Shown one piece after another: positions 42,494-51,256 of a stretch of 64,000 bases of DNA. A program made the position numbers and the translations under genes. How positions within the stretch are numbered: position 1 is the stretch's first letter; each line of letters starts with the position of its first letter. The notes beneath the pieces are model-generated. The model saw only the letters and a list, made by a program, of their open reading frames with translations, did not search any database and was not told where the DNA came from. This stretch comes from Faecalibacterium sp. I4-1-79 (GTDB taxonomy: Bacteria; Bacillota; Clostridia; Oscillospirales; Ruminococcaceae): the NCBI RefSeq assembly GCF_023347235.1, contig NZ_CP094467.1, positions 868,001 through 932,000 of the forward strand, written 5' to 3'.

Positions 42494-43533
42494 TATGGGA
42501 TTACCCGGCCAAATTGATTCTTTTCCGCAAGCTCCCGGCACTGCATTGCATCCAGATGCACCGGATACCGCAGGAAGAGCATCTGCCCGTTTTTCAGCAT
42601 TTCTGCGCTCAGGCTGCCCGCATCCGGGGTGCCTGTCATGATGCCGTGTGCTCCGTGCGCCACCATTTCGCGGGCGCGCTGCCCGGCTTTTCCTGCCAGC
42701 TGCGGTCCGCTGAGAAAGACAACGCCTTTTTCCCGGCTGAGGAAAGCATCCGGCTGCACCCAGTCCGCAAAATGCGGCGGCACAGGCAACAGCCACGGTC
42801 CACCCAGCTGGATCTGCTGTAGCTGACGAAGGAAATGCGCATCGCCGTAAAATTTCAGATTCGGTGCAAAGCGTTTCAGCAACAGAAGGATCTCCGGCCC
42901 TCGGCCATATTTCGGCACCGGGAAGAACAGGAGCTGTGTCTGTTTCAGGCACTGCACGGTCTCCACACAGAGTTTTTTGACGCAAGTGTTCCAGTCTGCG
43001 TCCGTGCTGCCGTAAGCCGCATCCAGAACGGCCAGATCTGCCGTCTGGCTCCGCAGCGGGTCACAGGGGTAGAGCGGGCTGTGCTCTGCATAGTCGCCAG
43101 AAAAGAGAATGCTCTTTCCGTTCCATTCAAATCGCAGCCAGACGCTGCCTGCGCAGTGCCCGGAACGCCCCCATGTGACCTGCAGGCCGGGCAGTTCCGG
43201 CACAGAGCCGGAGCCTTTGCAAGGGCAGAGACTTTCCAGCGTTTGGATATGATTCAAGGAAAAGGGCAGTTGGGTCAGAGTAGGCAGCGTAGCATAGACC
43301 GGCCCCTGATACCCCTGCTGCGCCAGCCACGGCAGCGCCCCGGTGTGGTCTGCGTGGCTGTGGGTCAGAAAGACAGCCCGCAGTTTTTGAATCTGCTCTG
43401 CATTCAGCCGGGGCAGGTCGTCCTCTGCGCCAGCCAGCAGACCGCAATCCACCAGAAAAGCAGCACTATTCTGTTCCACATAAAAGCAGTTGCGGCCATG
43501 TTCGCCGCAGCCCCCGGCAATAAAAAGTTCCAT
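42451..43533 (-). CDS. MBL-fold metallo-hydrolase
   Basis: A 360-residue metallo-beta-lactamase-fold protein. The zinc motif is HSHADH (His58-x-His60-x-Asp62-His63) in AVFLTHSHADHTGALPWL; further ligands lie in SGHCAGSVWLRF and ILFSGDYAEHSP. The layout resembles beta-CASP nucleases (RNase J/CPSF-like), though shorter. It follows the ABC permease after one base, so it belongs to the transporter operon. Its substrate is unknown. Confidence 0.8.
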   Translation of the reverse strand: MELFIAGGCGEHGRNCFYVEQNSAAFLVDCGLLAGAEDDLPRLNAEQIQKLRAVFLTHSHADHTGALPWLAQQGYQGPVYATLPTLTQLPFSLNHIQTLESLCPCKGSGSVPELPGLQVTWGRSGHCAGSVWLRFEWNGKSILFSGDYAEHSPLYPCDPLRSQTADLAVLDAAYGSTDADWNTCVKKLCVETVQCLKQTQLLFFPVPKYGRGPEILLLLKRFAPNLKFYGDAHFLRQLQQIQLGGPWLLPVPPHFADWVQPDAFLSREKGVVFLSGPQLAGKAGQRAREMVAHGAHGIMTGTPDAGSLSAEMLKNGQMLFLRYPVHLDAMQCRELAEKNQFGRVIPYHSPEIDCPCFFLL

Positions 43534-43534
43534 C

Positions 43535-45199
43535 TCAATGCACCTTCCGATGATCGATCACCGTGTTCAAGATCAGCAGTGCCGTGGTCGAAAACAACAC
43601 ACACAGCACCGCCATCGCCATGCCAACCGAAACGCTGCCCTGCTCAAATTCCCGCACGATAAAGGTGGAGACCACCAGTGTGTTGGGCGGAGCGATCAGA
43701 CTTGCCGTTACCAGTTCCCGGAAAGCGATGATGAAGGTCATCATCCAGCCGGTGGCGATGCCCTGCCGGATCAGCGGCAGGGTGATACGCCGCAGGATGT
43801 AAACCGGGCTTCCGCCGAACACCTGTCCTGCCGCCATCAGGCTGTCACTGATTTGGGTAAAGGACGAAGTGACGTACTGCACCGTATAGGGAAGAAACAG
43901 CACCACATAGGCCAGAACCATGATGCCCATAGTGTTGTACAGCGGCAGGATGTTGTAGATTTGGTTCCAGAATAGCATAATTCCAATGACCAATACAATA
44001 CCCGGCAGCATTTCCGGCAGCAGACCAATGGCTTCTACCACCTTGCGCAGTTTGGAGTGCGACTTCCGCACCGCCAATACCAGCAGAGTGCCCAGCACTG
44101 CACAGATGGTAGCCGAAGTGACCGCAAGAAAAACGCTGTTCTTCAGAGCACTCAATCCCTTTTCGTTCTCGGTGAACAGTTCTACATAATGTGCGATGGT
44201 AAAGTTGCCCGGTGCCAGACCGTAGCCGCGGAGATTGATGAGAGATGTGGAAATGACCGAGAAGTACGGAACCCCAACTGCAATCAGCAGCACCAGAACG
44301 GTATATGCCCACGCAGCGACGGTGGCTCCTTTGCCCATGGACTGCTCTACGCGGCGGGCACCCTTGCCGCTGACCAAATTGTAACTTTTGCGCGTGGTAA
44401 TGTAATTTTGCAGCATCCACATACACAGACAGATGCCTACCAGCACGGAGGAGAGCGTGGCTGAACTGCCAAAGTCGATGGGGGCTACGGTGGCGTGGCG
44501 GTGGATCTCGGTGGTAAACACCTCAAACCCGATGCGCTTGCCCAGCGTAGAAGGCGTGCCGTATTCAGACAGCGTTTTCACAAACACCAGCAGCGCACCG
44601 ATGGCGTAGTTGCCGGAGAGCAGCGGCAGAAAGATCTTGCGCATCCGGGCAGAGAATCCGGCCCCAAACACAGCACCTGCCTCTTCCAGACTGGAGGGGA
44701 TATTCAGCATGGCGTTTTTGAGCATGGTGAGCATGAACGGAAAAACGTGCAGGCTCATCACCAGCACCAAACCGCCCAGAGTGAAGAAGATCTTTTCGCA
44801 CCCGGCAGCTGCGGGGATCAGCTGCTGCAAAAGCCCCTTTTTCTGCATAAATAAGATCCAGCCCATGGAGGCAATGTAGGGCGGCGTCATGAACGGGATC
44901 ATAAAGAGAATGTCAAAGACACGGTAGCGGGCAAACTTTGTCCGGGAGAACAGATAGGCCAGCGGTGCGGCAATCAGAGTAGACAGCAGCACCACCAGCA
45001 CACCCAACAGCAGCGAATTGCCGATCATGTGGGCGTTTTCCGGGTTCAACAGCGTCTGCACAGCGGGAGAAAAGTCAAGGCGGCCATTCTGCATGACCGC
45101 CTTGGCAAAAATCATTCCCACAGGACAGACGATCAGAAAGATCAACACCACTGCCAGCAACAGCAGCGGAAGATTCGCCTTACGATTCGTCTGTTTCAT
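43535..45199 (-). CDS. ABC transporter permease, fused double-domain (Fbp/Afu type)
   Basis: A 554-residue membrane protein with about 12 transmembrane helices and two binding-protein-dependent permease domains in one chain, the layout of FbpB/AfuB-type permeases. EAA loops are visible as SLEEAGAVFGAGFSARMRKIFLPLL and SLMAAGQVFGGSPVYILRRITLPLI. With the next two genes it forms a complete importer. Family members move ferric iron, hexose phosphates or phosphonates; sequence alone does not decide. Confidence 0.88.
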   Translation of the reverse strand: MKQTNRKANLPLLLLAVVLIFLIVCPVGMIFAKAVMQNGRLDFSPAVQTLLNPENAHMIGNSLLLGVLVVLLSTLIAAPLAYLFSRTKFARYRVFDILFMIPFMTPPYIASMGWILFMQKKGLLQQLIPAAAGCEKIFFTLGGLVLVMSLHVFPFMLTMLKNAMLNIPSSLEEAGAVFGAGFSARMRKIFLPLLSGNYAIGALLVFVKTLSEYGTPSTLGKRIGFEVFTTEIHRHATVAPIDFGSSATLSSVLVGICLCMWMLQNYITTRKSYNLVSGKGARRVEQSMGKGATVAAWAYTVLVLLIAVGVPYFSVISTSLINLRGYGLAPGNFTIAHYVELFTENEKGLSALKNSVFLAVTSATICAVLGTLLVLAVRKSHSKLRKVVEAIGLLPEMLPGIVLVIGIMLFWNQIYNILPLYNTMGIMVLAYVVLFLPYTVQYVTSSFTQISDSLMAAGQVFGGSPVYILRRITLPLIRQGIATGWMMTFIIAFRELVTASLIAPPNTLVVSTFIVREFEQGSVSVGMAMAVLCVLFSTTALLILNTVIDHRKVH

Positions 45200-45205
45200 G
45201 GAGCG

Positions 45206-46279
45206 TTACCCGTTGCTGGCACCGCAGATCTGGTTGATCTTTGCGGCATCATCGCTGGCTTCCGCCATCATCTTGTCCCAATCGGGCGTGATCTGAGGAA
45301 TATCCTCCAGATTGCTGCGCTTGTCGCACTTGATGTCGGTGCGGCCGGGCAGCAGATAAGCATTTGCCACCAGCTGCTGTGCCTCATCGCTGAACAGATA
45401 ATCAACAAATGCCTTGGCATTGTCCATGTTGGGAGCCGTTTTCAGGATCATTGCCGGGCGGGGGTTCACGATGGTGCCGCCTGCCGGGTAGTAGATGTCC
45501 AGCGGCTCGCCCTTATTCTTGGAAGAATAGGCGTTGTAGTCCACGCCGGCCACAAGGATGCCCACTTCGCCGGTGGTGACAGCTTCCAGTGCAGCCTTGT
45601 TTGCGCCGGGGACCGTCATACCGTTGTCGGCCATAGCCTGAAAATCATCCCAGCCATTCTTGACCACATAGCCTGCCACAAAGTCCTTGCAGGCACCGGA
45701 CTTTTCCGGGTCGGGGATGGCCAGCTGATCCTTATACTCTGCGTTGCCAAGGTCTTTCCAGTCGGCATCAAGCGTGGAGAACACCGTGGTGTTATAAATA
45801 ACGCCCACAGCGGATGCACTGTAACCAAACAGCACACTGTCGTCATCCAGCCAGCCGTCCACGATGAGGTCGGCGTTTTCCGGGGTGTAGCTTTCCAGCT
45901 TGTCATCTGCTTTCATGGACAGACCATCCGACCAGGAAGCCAGAATCACTACATCGGCCACAGGGTTTGCTGCTTCGGCTTCCAGACGAGCGAGGATCTC
46001 GCCGGTAGTGCCCTGAAACTGCTCTACCTCGATACCAGTCTTTGCCGTAAAGCCCTCGGCCAGCTTATCGGCCAGACCAGCCGGAGAAGGCATATAGACC
46101 GTCACTTTGCCGGTGCCGGATGCGGCAGCGGGAGTGCTATCGCTTGCCACGCTGGAAGAAGCTGTGCTGGAAGCAACCGTGCTGCTTGCGGAGCCGCCGC
46201 AGGCGGTCAAGGCGGCAGCGGCAGTCAGAGTACCCGCCACAGCAAGAAAATTACGACGGCTGATTTTATAATTACGCAT
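45206..46279 (-). CDS. ABC transporter substrate-binding lipoprotein
   Basis: A 357-residue secreted protein. The N-terminus has a twin-arginine-like SRRNFLAVAG and a lipobox with Cys27 (LTAC-GG), followed by a Ser/Ala/Thr linker. The mature part (KVTVYMPSPAGLADKLAEGFTAKTGIEVE, DVVILASWSDGLSMKADDKL, PGRTDIKC) fits the AfuA/FbpA-like periplasmic-binding fold. It lies 6 bases upstream of the permease. Ligand unknown: iron, sugar phosphate or phosphonate are all possible. Confidence 0.88.
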   Translation of the reverse strand: MRNYKISRRNFLAVAGTLTAAAALTACGGSASSTVASSTASSSVASDSTPAAASGTGKVTVYMPSPAGLADKLAEGFTAKTGIEVEQFQGTTGEILARLEAEAANPVADVVILASWSDGLSMKADDKLESYTPENADLIVDGWLDDDSVLFGYSASAVGVIYNTTVFSTLDADWKDLGNAEYKDQLAIPDPEKSGACKDFVAGYVVKNGWDDFQAMADNGMTVPGANKAALEAVTTGEVGILVAGVDYNAYSSKNKGEPLDIYYPAGGTIVNPRPAMILKTAPNMDNAKAFVDYLFSDEAQQLVANAYLLPGRTDIKCDKRSNLEDIPQITPDWDKMMAEASDDAAKINQICGASNG

Positions 46280-46344
46280 AAGGATTCTCCTTTTTCATTT
46301 CCAATGATGTATCATCAAGCCGCACCTTGCGGCAGGAAGCTGAT

Positions 46345-47298
46345 TCAGACGGCAACGATGGCACTACGGGGCAGATAAAGCGAGATCTTTTCGCCCACCG
46401 AGACCCGTCGGGGGCTGATATATGTCCAGTCCTGTCCGTTGTGGTTCAGCTGTAGCTGGTAGCTGCTGCCAAGGAACTGCACCGCCGTGACATCGGCATC
46501 GTATTTTTCGGCCTGCTCGGTGGGAACCGTCTGTGCCTGTTCCGGGCGGAACAGATGATTCTGGTCGAGCCAGTTGGAAGAGCCTACAAATCGTGCCACG
46601 AACTCCGTTGCCGGATGGGAATAGATTTTTTCCGGGGTATCATACTGCTCAATTTTTCCGGCGTGACAGACCGCAATTGCATCGCTCATGCTCATGGCCT
46701 CAATCTGGTCGTGGGTCACAAACACGCCGGTAATGCCCAACTTGGTGATCAGCGTCCGCAGTTCCGAGCGCATCTCTTCCCGCAGCAGTGCGTCCAGTGC
46801 GGAAAGCGGCTCGTCAAACAGGATGCAGGCCGGTTCAATGACGATCGCGCGGGCAAATGCCACACGCTGCTGCTGACCGCCGGACAGCTGATGAGGATAC
46901 CGCTGGGCAAAATCATCCAGCTGTACAGCGTGGAGTGCATTTTTCACCTTTTCGTCCAATTTGTCCGTCTTGCCAGCCGCCCGCAGGCCAAAAGCCACAT
47001 TTTCAAAGACAGTCATGTGCGGCCAGAGGGCAAAATCCTGAAACACAAAGCCAAGGCCGCGCTTTTCGGGCGGGATATTGATCTTCTTTTCCGAGGAGAA
47101 CACACAGCGATTCTCAAACCAGATCTCACCGCTGTCCGGCGTTTCCAGTCCGGCGATCATCCGCAACAGGGTGGTCTTGCCGCAACCGGAAGGTCCCAGC
47201 AATGTGGTCAGGCTGCCGCTTTGAATGACGAAGCTGGTAGGCTGGATCACCTGCTTTGCGCCAAAGGATTTTGTAACATGAACGAGCTTGATCTCCAT
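46345..47298 (-). CDS. ABC transporter ATP-binding protein (Fbp/Afu/Pot type)
   Basis: A 317-residue ATPase that powers the importer. Walker A GPSGCGKT is at residues 35-42, the signature is LSGGQQQRVAFARA, Walker B is CILFDEPLSALDA, and a C-terminal TOBE-like domain follows residue 235. ATG at 47298 lies 9 bases after GGAG; the GTG three codons earlier abuts the Shine-Dalgarno and is rejected. It is the first gene of the leftward ATPase-SBP-permease-MBL operon. Confidence 0.92.
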   Translation of the reverse strand: MEIKLVHVTKSFGAKQVIQPTSFVIQSGSLTTLLGPSGCGKTTLLRMIAGLETPDSGEIWFENRCVFSSEKKINIPPEKRGLGFVFQDFALWPHMTVFENVAFGLRAAGKTDKLDEKVKNALHAVQLDDFAQRYPHQLSGGQQQRVAFARAIVIEPACILFDEPLSALDALLREEMRSELRTLITKLGITGVFVTHDQIEAMSMSDAIAVCHAGKIEQYDTPEKIYSHPATEFVARFVGSSNWLDQNHLFRPEQAQTVPTEQAEKYDADVTAVQFLGSSYQLQLNHNGQDWTYISPRRVSVGEKISLYLPRSAIVAV

Positions 47299-47478
47299 AT
47301 TTTGCACTCCTACTTTTGATACCTGCTCTATGGTAGCACGAAGGATTTGTGCAAACTATCCTGCTGGGGTAAAGCTTATGTAAAAGTTTGGCAACAAAAA
47401 TTTCCCGCCAAAGAAAAACTCTGGCGAGGGCGAGCGCTGCATCACCGGAAAAATTGCATGGGTTTTACCACAATTTGA

Positions 47479-47507
47479 TTGTAACTTCTCCGGGATCATC
47501 TTATAAT
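47479..47507 (+). promoter_or_regulatory. Promoter for the HD-domain gene
   Basis: TTGTAA (47479-47484), 17-base spacer, consensus TATAAT (47502-47507), 41 bases before the start. Confidence 0.75.
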
Positions 47508-47548
47508 AATAGATACTTTCTTTCAACAAGTGAACCGAGGGCAAAGCC

Positions 47549-48205
47549 ATGACGTATAAGGACATCAAATACAACGAAGAAGTCAACGAACTGCTGAAAA
47601 AAGGCAATCAGAATCTGGGCTTGCTGGGCTATACCGACCACTCGCAGGCTCATTGCGTCCGGGTAGCAGAAACCGCTGCGCATATCCTGAAAAAATTCGG
47701 TTATTCGGAACATGACATCGAGCTTGCCCGGATCGCAGGCTATATGCACGATATCGGAAATGCCATCAACCGGAACCGCCACGCCGAATACGGTGGGCTG
47801 CTGGCCAATGAGATTCTCAAACAATATGACCTGAGCATTCCGGACCGCATCACCATCGTATCTGCCATTTCCAATCACGATGAATCTACCGGCAGAGCTG
47901 TGGATCCCATCTCGGCAGCCCTCATCATCGGTGACAAGACTGATGTGCGCCGCAGCCGCGTGCGAGAAAAGCCAAAGGCAACCTTTGATATCCATGACCG
48001 GGTCAATTACGCGGTGACAGGCCAGACTCTGAAAATCAACACCGAGAAAAAGGTCATCTCACTGAATCTGCAAATCGACACCGACATTTGCAGCATGTAC
48101 GAATATTTTGAGATTTTCCTGCAGCGGATGCTGATGTGCCGCGGGGCTGCCGATATGCTGGGAACAACCTTCAAGTTAACGGCCAATGGGGCCAAAGTTC
48201 TTTAA
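47549..48205 (+). CDS. HD-domain phosphohydrolase
   Basis: A 218-residue protein with the HD metal site HSQAHCVRVAETAAHILKKFG, YMHDIGNAINRNRHAEYGG, and SNHDESTGRAVDPISAALIIGDKTDVRRSRVR, followed by a beta-rich tail. Proteins of this type hydrolyse phosphate esters, often nucleotides. It is divergent from the ABC operon, so a link with an imported phosphorylated compound is possible but unproven. Confidence 0.85.
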   Translation: MTYKDIKYNEEVNELLKKGNQNLGLLGYTDHSQAHCVRVAETAAHILKKFGYSEHDIELARIAGYMHDIGNAINRNRHAEYGGLLANEILKQYDLSIPDRITIVSAISNHDESTGRAVDPISAALIIGDKTDVRRSRVREKPKATFDIHDRVNYAVTGQTLKINTEKKVISLNLQIDTDICSMYEYFEIFLQRMLMCRGAADMLGTTFKLTANGAKVL

Positions 48206-48262
48206 TGTGTGGCCATCTCCGCAAAGAACAGGAACCAGCCTTTATAATAAAAAACAAAAAGT

Positions 48263-48297
48263 CCCGCCTGAAAGTAAAGCCTTCACTTTCAGGCGGG
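48263..48297. terminator. Hairpin terminator after the HD gene
   Basis: CCCGCCTGAAAGT and ACTTTCAGGCGGG form a perfect 13-bp stem. The T-run is on the minus strand (ACTTTTTGTTTTTTA), so it best terminates leftward transcripts such as the decayed ATPase gene; it may also stop the HD transcript. Confidence 0.7.
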
Positions 48298-48299
48298 AT

Positions 48300-48590
48300 G
48301 TCTTTCAATATGACTGCTATGGCGGCATGCGTGACCATATCCTGTCAGATACAGCGTACTCCAGAGGTTATCTTCCGAGGCGTGCAGATAATCATAGGTC
48401 AGGTTTTCATCCACACGCTCAACGATGCAACCACCCGCCATCAGCGTTTCCAGTTTTTTTGTGATTGTACTGCCGGCATAGTCGATAAAGGAACGGATGA
48501 TGACATTTCTTCCTTGGTCAAAATGCGCTTGGTCACCCGCTCGGTGCGCTGCTTTTCTGCGGCAAGTTGCTCATCATAACGGCAGCAATA
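48300..48590 (-). pseudogene. Remnant of an AAA-ATPase-like / PD-(D/E)XK protein
   Basis: On the minus strand about 48320-48510 encodes NVIIRSFIDYAGSTITKKLE, then TLMAGGCIVERVDENLTYDY, then LHASEDNLWSTLYLTGY. This matches, from memory of the family, the central part of AAA-ATPase-like proteins with a C-terminal DUF1703-type nuclease domain common in gut Firmicutes. The upstream part (YDEQLAAEKQRTERVTKRIL) is in another frame, so the gene is frameshifted and truncated on both sides. Confidence 0.6.
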
Positions 48591-48618
48591 AGAGCGGGGC
48601 CTTGCAAAAGGCTCCACT

Positions 48619-48881
48619 CTTATCATAACGGACAGATTGTATGGGTGAAGCGCTGCGAAGAACTTGAATGCGGGGATATCGGGATATTCGTATATGATGA
48701 CTGTGGATATCTGAAAAAATACGATGAACATACCCCAGACAAATCCCAAGCAGAGTTCCTTACCGACAGCTATGGCGTGGTGCATAACCAACCGGTTTTG
48801 GTTTCTCTTAACACCAAATATTCGCCGATCCTTATATCTCCAGAGCAAAGATTCGAGGTTGTTGGAAAAGTTTTGAACTAA
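48619..48881 (+). pseudogene. Truncated copy of the S24 repressor
   Basis: Nearly identical to 41265-41527, covering only the S24 domain from HNGQIVWVKRCEELECGDIG to the stop. The HTH and catalytic serine region are missing, so it cannot bind DNA or self-cleave. It marks the left end of a duplicated block of about 600 bp. Confidence 0.85.
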
Positions 48882-48900
48882 AAAGATGGGAGGAGTTTTC

Positions 48901-49104
48901 GTGGATACGATCAAGCGTGTTCAGGATTTGATGAAAGAGCGTGATATGAATCTATGTGTGTTGACAAAAAAATGCGGAATATCGTACTCCACGATTCAAA
49001 CCACCGCCCGTCGGGGAGGGCAGTTAAGCGTAGAGACGATTGAAAGAATTTGTCAGGGTTTAGGAATTACATTAAAAGACTTCTTCGATTCCTCCTACCT
49101 GTAA
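48901..49104 (+). CDS. Small XRE-family regulator, second copy
   Basis: A 67-residue HTH protein differing at only a few positions from the gene at 41547 (for example MKERDMN for MQARDMN, LTKK for LAKK). GTG start at 48901 after GGGAGGA. It follows the truncated S24 copy and has its own terminator. It is intact and may still be expressed, but an upstream promoter is not obvious. Confidence 0.8.
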   Translation: MDTIKRVQDLMKERDMNLCVLTKKCGISYSTIQTTARRGGQLSVETIERICQGLGITLKDFFDSSYL

Positions 49105-49121
49105 ATATAGGGGCAGCAAAA

Positions 49122-49168
49122 AAAGCCGTTCGCCACGCTGGAAAATCTGCGTGGTGAACGGCTTTAAT
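49122..49168 (+). terminator. Terminator after second XRE copy
   Basis: AAAGCCGTTCGCCACG and CGTGGTGAACGGCTTT form a 16-bp stem (one G-T). Compared with the homologous terminator at 41754 several stem positions have changed on both arms, keeping the pairing. Confidence 0.8.
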
Positions 49169-49283
49169 ACTGCTTCTATTTATCCTTTGGCAATCTCCAG
49201 ATAAACGCTAATCTCCATGATTGTTACCATTGAAGGAATACATTTGCGACGATCTTCGGGCATACCGAATAAGATTTGCATTG

Positions 49284-49366
49284 GCAGTTGAAAACAGCTC
49301 AGGTTACCTATTGCAATTCTGACTATTTGGAATATACTTGTAAGTATCAAATTATTTCACTGTATG
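49284..49366 (+). repeat. 83-bp direct repeat, left copy, with promoter
   Basis: Identical to 56031-56113. It contains TTGCAA (49311-49316), a 16-base spacer and TATACT (49333-49338). The two copies bracket the AT-rich phospholipase block 49,367-56,030. Confidence 0.85.
49311..49338 (+). promoter_or_regulatory. Promoter carried by the left 83-bp repeat
   Basis: TTGCAA, 16-base spacer, TATACT; about 149 bases before the cardiolipin synthase start. The same promoter in the right copy precedes the AT-hook gene. Confidence 0.65.
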
Positions 49367-49486
49367 AGGACATCCGCACCAAACTTATCCAGTCCGGTGT
49401 AATGAAATGCAGAGAATAAAAGACAAAATTGGTATGTTCCACGAAATTTAGGGAGAAAACTGAGCAAGTAGGAAGGCGGAATATAT

Positions 49487-51046
49487 ATGAAACAAGATAC
49501 TTTAGAGGGCAAAGCAAAAACAAAAAATGGGGTAAAACGGCTGTGTTTTTCCATAATCTGCATTCTTCTGGAAGTGATTTTTATTATTACTATCGTAACA
49601 CGCTTGAATGAATATGCAGAAGTCATAAATTTATTTACAAGGATTTTGAGTGGGATCTTGGTTTTGGGATTGTACGCATCAAATAAGACATCCTCTATGA
49701 AAATGCCTTGGGTCATCTTAATTCTAATTTTCCCAATTATGGGTGTAGGCCTGTATTTGTTGATTGGTTTGAATGGTGGCACACATAAAATGCGTGAGCG
49801 GTATGCAGAAATTGATAGCAAATTGTTACCAATGCTTCCGGACAGTCAGGAGTGTTTGAGCAGAATAAAAGAAACAATTCCGAAAGCAGGAAATATAGCA
49901 AGTTACATACAAAGAAATTCGCAGTATCCAATCTATCAGAATACGGATATTGTGTATTTTGATGAAGCAGTGAAAGGATTAGAGGCACAGCTTAAGGATT
50001 TGGAGAAAGCACAAAAGTTTATCTTTATGGAATATCATGCGATAGAAGACGCTGAAGCATGGCATAAGATTCAAGATGTTCTGGAAGAGCGAGTAAAAGC
50101 AGGTGTGGAAGTTAGAGTATTCTACGATGATATGGGTTCTATAGGCTTTATTAACACAGATTTTGTGAAAAAAATGGAGACAATAGGAATTCATTGCCGT
50201 GTATTCAATCCGTTTATGCCAGGTTTAAATCTGTTTTTGAACAATCGTGATCATAGAAAAATAACAGTTATTGATGGAAAAGTCGGATTTACAGGTGGAT
50301 ATAATCTAGCAAACGAATATTTTAATTACACACACCCGTATGGACAGTGGAAAGATACAGGTATTCGTTTAGAAGGAGATGCTGTTCAGTCGCTTACAGT
50401 GACATTTTTAGAAATGTGGAATGCTGTTAGTGAAAAAGCTACGAATGATACTGATTTTAGTAAATACATTATTCATTACGATTATAAAGCACAGCAAACA
50501 GGTTTTGTTCAGCCTTATGCAGACAGTCCTATGGATAATGAGCAGGTCGGAGAAGAAGTTTATATCAGTATGATAAATAAAGCCGAAAAATATTGTTGGT
50601 TTATGACTCCATATCTAATCATAACAGACGAAATGACGCATGCGTTATGTCTGGCTGCTAAGCGAGGGGTAGACGTAAGAATTATCACACCTGGTATCCC
50701 TGATAAAAAATTCATTTATAATGTAACTCGTTCTTTTTATCATGGATTAGTTAAACATGGTGTTCGTGTTTATGAGTGGACTCCTGGTTTCTGTCATGCA
50801 AAAATGAGTGTGGCAGATGACTGTATGGCAACTTGTGGAACAATTAATTTGGATTATCGAAGTTTATATCACCATTTTGAAAACGGCTGTTTTATGGCAG
50901 ATTGTCAGGCAGTTGTGGAAATAAAAAATGATCTGATAAGAACGATGGGAGAATGTCGTGATGTGACAGACCAATATCAAACCGGACGAAGTGCATATTT
51001 GCGACTGGGACAATTATTTATGAGATTATTTGCTGGATTGCTATAA
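49487..51046 (+). CDS. cls: Cardiolipin synthase-like protein
   Basis: A 519-residue phospholipase D-superfamily enzyme. Two N-terminal transmembrane helices (LCFSIICILLEVIFIITIVT, LVLGLYA...MPWVILILIFPIMGVGLYLL) precede two HKD domains: RDHRKITVIDGKVGFTGGYNLANEY and FCHAKMSVADDCMATCGTINLDYRS. It joins two phosphatidylglycerol molecules into cardiolipin. Base composition is much more AT-rich than the core genes, indicating transfer from another gut Firmicute, perhaps Lachnospiraceae. It leads a block with a second PLD protein and a two-component system. Confidence 0.92.
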   Translation: MKQDTLEGKAKTKNGVKRLCFSIICILLEVIFIITIVTRLNEYAEVINLFTRILSGILVLGLYASNKTSSMKMPWVILILIFPIMGVGLYLLIGLNGGTHKMRERYAEIDSKLLPMLPDSQECLSRIKETIPKAGNIASYIQRNSQYPIYQNTDIVYFDEAVKGLEAQLKDLEKAQKFIFMEYHAIEDAEAWHKIQDVLEERVKAGVEVRVFYDDMGSIGFINTDFVKKMETIGIHCRVFNPFMPGLNLFLNNRDHRKITVIDGKVGFTGGYNLANEYFNYTHPYGQWKDTGIRLEGDAVQSLTVTFLEMWNAVSEKATNDTDFSKYIIHYDYKAQQTGFVQPYADSPMDNEQVGEEVYISMINKAEKYCWFMTPYLIITDEMTHALCLAAKRGVDVRIITPGIPDKKFIYNVTRSFYHGLVKHGVRVYEWTPGFCHAKMSVADDCMATCGTINLDYRSLYHHFENGCFMADCQAVVEIKNDLIRTMGECRDVTDQYQTGRSAYLRLGQLFMRLFAGLL

Positions 51047-51060
51047 GAATCTGTTGAAAC

Positions 51061-51115
51061 GACCTTTCAAAAAACAGTTGATTTAGAAGTTAACTGTTTT
51101 TGAAAGGCCGTTTTT
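51061..51115 (+). terminator. Terminator after cls
   Basis: ACCTTTCAAAAAACAGTT pairs with AACTGTTTTTGAAAGG around a 12-base loop, followed by CCGTTTTTG. The remaining gap to 51256 is AT-rich and shows no gene. Confidence 0.8.
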
Positions 51116-51256
51116 GCTATATCTAACAGTCTGTTGTACAAAGAAGATTTTGCATGGATGAAAAAACAAACCTTGTTGAGGTTAAATTGAGTTTTCTATT
51201 GTATTGTATTGCTAATGAATAAGAATAAGAAATAAAAAGGAATCAGGTGATGTACA

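Larger units (their letters stand above)
48619..49235 (+). repeat. Direct duplication of 41265-41880
   Basis: About 600 bp, nearly identical in the coding parts, containing the end of the S24 repressor, the small XRE gene, its terminator and the end of the decayed XRE gene. The two copies bracket the 42,000-48,600 segment with the ABC importer. Similarity fades at about 49,240. Confidence 0.85.

Noticed and set aside
48136-48579. Rightward ORF overlapping the HD gene end
   Set aside because: The opposite strand carries a recognisable ATPase-like fragment; the rightward frame has no start signal.
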